NCBI GenBank assembly: GCA_015068965.1
Contig: SVJN01000009.1
Coordinates: 1 to 32,630, forward strand
Length of the DNA stretch: 32,630 bases
Reading direction: 5' to 3'
Source: Oscillospiraceae bacterium
Lineage (GTDB): Bacteria > Bacillota > Clostridia > UBA1381
The position numbers were made by a program, and so were the translations under genes. Below, piece after piece: positions 29,440 through 32,630 of this stretch (positions are counted from its first letter, which is position 1; every line of letters begins with the position of its first letter). Under the pieces are notes generated by a model. The model saw only the letters and a program-made list of their open reading frames with translations, made no database searches and had not been told where the DNA came from.

Positions 29440-31691
29440 CGACGATTTTAGAATATACCATGTATCTGAGCGTAACAGCAGTTTTCTTACTTATATTCAA
29501 GCAGATGTTCCGGAAAAAGCTATCTGCAAAATGGCAGGTGTGGGTTTGGGGCATTTTATTGGTACGGCTCTTTGTACCGTTTTTACCGCAGAGCGAGCTT
29601 TCGGTGTTCAATGCGGTGCCTGCGTGGGAGCAGGTGTCGGAGCCGGAAAAAACAACCCCGGTGATGGCTTGGGAGACCGCACCCGAACCGATACCGGACG
29701 GAGAAGTGCCGATGCTATCAGTTTCCTACACCGCACCAAAGGAGGAAAAAATCTCGCCAAAGGTGCTTGCAAAGGGCATCTATTGGGGTGGCATGGCAGC
29801 ATTGTTACTTTACTTTCTGACAGTTTATGGCATTTTTTGTGTCCGGGTAAAACAAGCAAAAAGAATCCGGGAGGAAAAAATCCTGCAGTTATCAGAGCGT
29901 TGCAAAGAACGGTTGGGAATCAGACGGCGTGTGGAGCTGATTTCTTTTGGGGAATGCCCGATGCTGACCGGCATTTTAAGACCGAAAATCATTCTGCCGG
30001 AGGGCTATTCTTCGGAGGAAACCGAGGATATTTTCCTGCATGAGCTATCCCATCTCAAGCACGGTGACCTGCTTTTTATCTGGCTTTCGGTTCTGATTTT
30101 AAGCACGCAATGGTTTAACCCGGTGCTTTGGTACAGCTTCTTTGTTTTCCGCCGGGATATTGAAATGTTCTGTGATGAACGGGTACTGCAATACACCGGC
30201 AACAAGCAGGCATATGCAAAATTACTGCTCCGGACAGCGGTGGGGAAAAACCGGTTTGTGGCAGGCACTACCGCATTGGGAATCGGTAAAAAGGAGCTAC
30301 AGCAAAGAATCCGCTACCTTGCACAGTTTCAGAAGCCGAAGAAAATCTGGGGTGTGGTGATGCTTCTTGCGGCGGCGGTGGTTTCTGTTTTGTGCCTCAC
30401 CAATTCAAAGCAGGACGATTCCATGAGTGGGGAGCGGTATGCACAGTACCTCGGACAAATGCCGGGTGCGATTATGGCAGAGCTGGATTATGCGGATGCA
30501 GAGCGAGTGGTGTTTCATTATATAGACGGGTTATTTGTCTATGATTTAAAAGCCGGTCAAATCGTACAGAGCTTTGATTTGCAAAAGCTCAATTGTGCAC
30601 CGCATCAGCAGGGAAGTCACGGGCTGGAGGTCAGAGCTTCGGCAGATGGCGGAAGTGCGTTACTTATAAACTATGGCGTGGCAGAGGAAATCAAGGATTT
30701 TGACAATTATATGCTTGATTTCGATTCCGGCAAGGCACGTACTACAAGAACAACAGAGCTTGAAAACGGATTTTCTGCGTTGCAGGAGACCTACACCACC
30801 GTCCCGGATGCGGTTGGGTGGTTTAGCAATACTTGTGCATCGGACGGTAATCGGATTTATTATCTGACGGTGGAGGATGCCTCCGAGCTGCGGAATCTGA
30901 AGCTGATGATTTGTGATATGGATGGAACACCTTTGGAGCAGAGATTTTTGTTCCGCCCGGAGGTGACCGCCTATAGAGGAGAGGGATTCCGACTAATGCT
31001 GCCGACCGATGCGGTTGAGGTGGGAAGCTGGTATCGGAATATGCCGATACGAAGCAATGTGATTTTACTTGATGAGCGAATCTGGATGAAGCCGGATGAA
31101 CTGGACGGAAAAGCGAAAACTGTGAGTGAGGGAGCAACGGTAACCAGAATTTACGGCTACGGTGTCCCGGTGCGGAGGATGGAGCAGAATGGTGTGATTT
31201 CCTATTTTATCCGTTACCCGGATGCAGGCGGTGATATGCTTGTGCTTTCCTTTGCAGAGGGTGCGTTTTCCGATGCGGATGTAGCCATGATGCTAAAAAG
31301 CCTGACGTTTGAGGTCTCCGAGCTGTATGAACAGACGAAAGCATATCTGCAGAAGGTATTTCATCGGGCATATTCACCGATGTATGAAATCCTGGATTTG
31401 CAGATTTCCGGCTGGGTGCAGGAGGGGGATACGGCGACCTTTGATTACACCAGAGTGGATAAGAATTATGACCGTGACCCGGATACGGTGGAGTATATCA
31501 TAAAAGCCAGAGAATCCGGCAATCAGGAATATTACGAAACCTTGAAACGGGAGTATTCAGAGCCGAAGGAGGGGAATTTTCATATGAAGGTGGTTTCCCA
31601 AAACGGAGAACTGACAATTTATAAAGGAGAGTATCTCATACCTGACGGAGAACAATGGCGGCAGCTGATTTTCTTCGAGGAGCCGTCGTAA
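29436..31691 (+). CDS. blaR1: BlaR1-type M56 membrane protease with unusual C-terminal sensor
   Basis: 751 residues. The N-terminal ~320 residues hold membrane helices and the M56 zinc protease with H202-ELS-H206 and LKHGD, plus WFNPVLWYSFFVFRRDIEMFCDE. A further helix (WGVVMLLAAAVVSVLCLT) leads to ~400 extracellular residues. These lack the STxK/SxN/KTG motifs of penicillin-binding BlaR1 sensors and instead look beta-rich (DAERVVFHYIDGLFVYDLKAGQ, DGNRIYYLTVEDAS, GDMLVLSFAEGAFSDADVAMMLKSLTFEV). It probably senses a signal other than beta-lactams and cleaves the adjacent repressor. Function inferred from family. Confidence 0.88.
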   Translation: MTTILEYTMYLSVTAVFLLIFKQMFRKKLSAKWQVWVWGILLVRLFVPFLPQSELSVFNAVPAWEQVSEPEKTTPVMAWETAPEPIPDGEVPMLSVSYTAPKEEKISPKVLAKGIYWGGMAALLLYFLTVYGIFCVRVKQAKRIREEKILQLSERCKERLGIRRRVELISFGECPMLTGILRPKIILPEGYSSEETEDIFLHELSHLKHGDLLFIWLSVLILSTQWFNPVLWYSFFVFRRDIEMFCDERVLQYTGNKQAYAKLLLRTAVGKNRFVAGTTALGIGKKELQQRIRYLAQFQKPKKIWGVVMLLAAAVVSVLCLTNSKQDDSMSGERYAQYLGQMPGAIMAELDYADAERVVFHYIDGLFVYDLKAGQIVQSFDLQKLNCAPHQQGSHGLEVRASADGGSALLINYGVAEEIKDFDNYMLDFDSGKARTTRTTELENGFSALQETYTTVPDAVGWFSNTCASDGNRIYYLTVEDASELRNLKLMICDMDGTPLEQRFLFRPEVTAYRGEGFRLMLPTDAVEVGSWYRNMPIRSNVILLDERIWMKPDELDGKAKTVSEGATVTRIYGYGVPVRRMEQNGVISYFIRYPDAGGDMLVLSFAEGAFSDADVAMMLKSLTFEVSELYEQTKAYLQKVFHRAYSPMYEILDLQISGWVQEGDTATFDYTRVDKNYDRDPDTVEYIIKARESGNQEYYETLKREYSEPKEGNFHMKVVSQNGELTIYKGEYLIPDGEQWRQLIFFEEPS

Positions 31692-31877
31692 TTGGTGGTA
31701 AATGCAAGGATGATTGACGATAGCTATCAACTGACCAAGCCGAAGAAAGATAGCAGATGAACGGAGCGCTCCTCTGCAAAATGGCTATCAATCAAACACT
31801 TTTACAATCAGCTATAAAAAAATTATTTTAAGGAGTATTGCTGTTTAAAGAAAAACAACAAACTGCATAGCAGGAAA
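31692..31877. other. Intergenic stretch after blaR1
   Basis: No gene, terminator or promoter of confidence was seen. A GGAGCGCTCC palindrome lies near 31759 and GATAGC/GCTATC segments are scattered. Confidence 0.4.
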
Positions 31878-32200
31878 GAGACTGTTGCGTAAATATTTTT
31901 GTGTACATTTTATTCAAAAATTGTAGTGCAATGTAACAACTAAAAGTTGACAATCCCTCAGTCACTTCGTGACAGCTCCCTTTACACAAGGGAGCCGGAC
32001 ATGGGAGCCTTCAAGCCCTCCTTGTGTAAAGGAGGGTGGCACGCAAAGCGTGACGGGAGGATTGATTTGTGTAAAGTTTTAGTTGATACAAGATAGTAGG
32101 GGCGGATGCCTACATCCGCCCGAATGCGGGGCGATGTTGGCATCGCCCCCTACAAGAAACTGAATTTTTATACACAATATGTATTTCATGCAACGTTTTT
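31878..32200. repeat. MITE-like element, copy 3, inverted and split by an insertion
   Basis: Outer ends resemble copies at 3062 and 15187 in reverse orientation (GAGACTGTTGCG..., core GTAGGGGCGGATGCC, right end TTTCATGCAACG). The core hairpin stems are intact, with altered loops. It is split at TTGTAG by the element at 31927-32095. Confidence 0.8.
31927..32095. mobile_element. Nested ~169-bp inverted-repeat element with GTAG duplication
   Basis: The insert has related inverted ends (TGTAACAACTAAAA and TTTTAGTTGATACA), inner hairpins GTCACTTCGTGAC, CTCCCTTTACACAAGGGAG, CCCTCCTTGTGTAAAGGAGGG and CACGCAAAGCGTG. It is flanked by GTAG on both sides (31923-31926, 32096-32099), as expected for target-site duplication on insertion into the older element. 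No coding capacity. Confidence 0.75.
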
Positions 32201-32309
32201 TTGTTCTTTGTAAGGCTCTTGCATTGTTCATAAATTGTTTTTATTTTTTACACAAGGGCGAAACGAAAGTATTGTATGATAAGGATAAAATGCATCAGCA
32301 TATCGTTTT

Positions 32310-32490
32310 GCACTTTGCATTTTGCATTTACCATCATTTTGAGCCGTCAACACATGCAACTCTTCATCGCACATTCGTGCTCGCATCGTTGTGTGTTTTG
32401 ACATAAGCTCCACCAAGCTGTTCATCTTCGCACTTCGTGCTTGATTTACAGGTTGTCGCTTAAATTTGCATTTTGCACTTTGCACTTAAA
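32310..32490 (+). repeat. ~190-bp dispersed repeat with TGCAAA-rich flanks, copy 2
   Basis: The core at 32335-32462 is the reverse complement of 24665-24790. The flanking TTTGCATTTTGCACTTTGCA tracts end 2-3 bp before the ribosome site of the next gene. Confidence 0.85.
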
Positions 32491-32508
32491 AAAAGGAGGA
32501 TTAAAAAA

Positions 32509-32630
32509 ATGGGAAGCAGATTACATAGCGCAAAAAAGCCCTGGAAGAAAATCGTTGCAATTGTTGCAGGTGTGGCGGTTCTTGCAGCTGCCGGGGTTCT
32601 GATTGCGAAAAAGAACGCGAAAAAGACCGA
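32509..32630 (+). CDS. N-terminus of a membrane-anchored protein (3' truncated by window edge)
   Basis: ATG at 32509 follows AAGGAGGA by 8 bp. The 40 visible residues are a basic segment (GSRLHSAKKPWKK), a membrane helix (IVAIVAGVAVLAAAGVLIA) and a basic stretch (KKNAKK). The N-terminal anchor would fit a membrane-fusion or other exported protein, but the family cannot be told from this fragment. Confidence 0.7.
   Translation, partial: MGSRLHSAKKPWKKIVAIVAGVAVLAAAGVLIAKKNAKKT

Noticed and set aside
29408-30043. 211-aa frame overlapping blaR1 in another frame
   Set aside because: Out of frame with a clear M56 protease and without its own ribosome site.

Overview
The window reads like a low-to-medium GC Firmicute of class Clostridia, probably a gut commensal related to Oscillospirales. 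This is inferred from AGGAGG-type ribosome sites, TTG/GTG starts, sigma-A promoters with 17-bp spacers, and gene types such as OPT transporter, BlaI/BlaR1, TspO, DUF896, SLH proteins and an N-acetylhexosamine kinase. No rRNA, tRNA or CRISPR was seen. Intergenic DNA is unusually rich in short dispersed repeats: at least five families, several present two or three times.

Layout. 1-437: 3' end of a sialate O-acetylesterase-like gene. 484-661: first copy of a 178-bp structured repeat. 797-3052: OPT-family transporter coupled to a PqqD-like small protein, closed by a MITE-like inverted repeat that ends in a T-run. 3365-4345: GMP synthase ATP-pyrophosphatase subunit without its glutaminase domain. 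4356-6466: an AT-rich accessory segment bounded by two near-identical terminator hairpins; it carries the second 178-bp repeat, an AbiEi/AbiEii toxin-antitoxin pair and an IS200/IS605 left-end remnant. 6465-7521: divergent XRE regulator and SLOG-fold protein. 7634-15132: TetR regulator followed by two very large exported proteins (SLH-anchored 907 aa, then 1323 aa). 15349-19011 (minus): a leaderless glycoside-hydrolase-like protein and a NahK-type N-acetylhexosamine 1-kinase. 19157-20823: D,D-carboxypeptidase and TspO, divergent. 21052-26268 (minus): a housekeeping run of DUF896, TPR protein, GNAT, RarA, TM2 protein and NAD+ synthetase. 26460-27988: aldo/keto reductase with a 2x[4Fe-4S] tail, coupled to DUF1893. 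28083-28820: decayed replication-type HTH gene with 12-bp repeats and the third 178-bp repeat. 29056-31691: BlaI/BlaR1-type repressor and M56 sensor protease. 31692-32508: a mosaic of nested repeats. 32509-end: start of a membrane protein.

Working together: sialate esterase, hexosaminidase-like protein, NahK-like kinase and SLH/Cna-B-like surface proteins fit a host-glycan-associated lifestyle (inference). The least explained items are the OPT-PqqD pair, the leaderless glycosidase with an HTH-like N-terminus beside NahK, the terminator-bounded AbiE cassette behind guaA, and the 178-bp repeat whose stems co-vary between copies. None is proven to be a new system.
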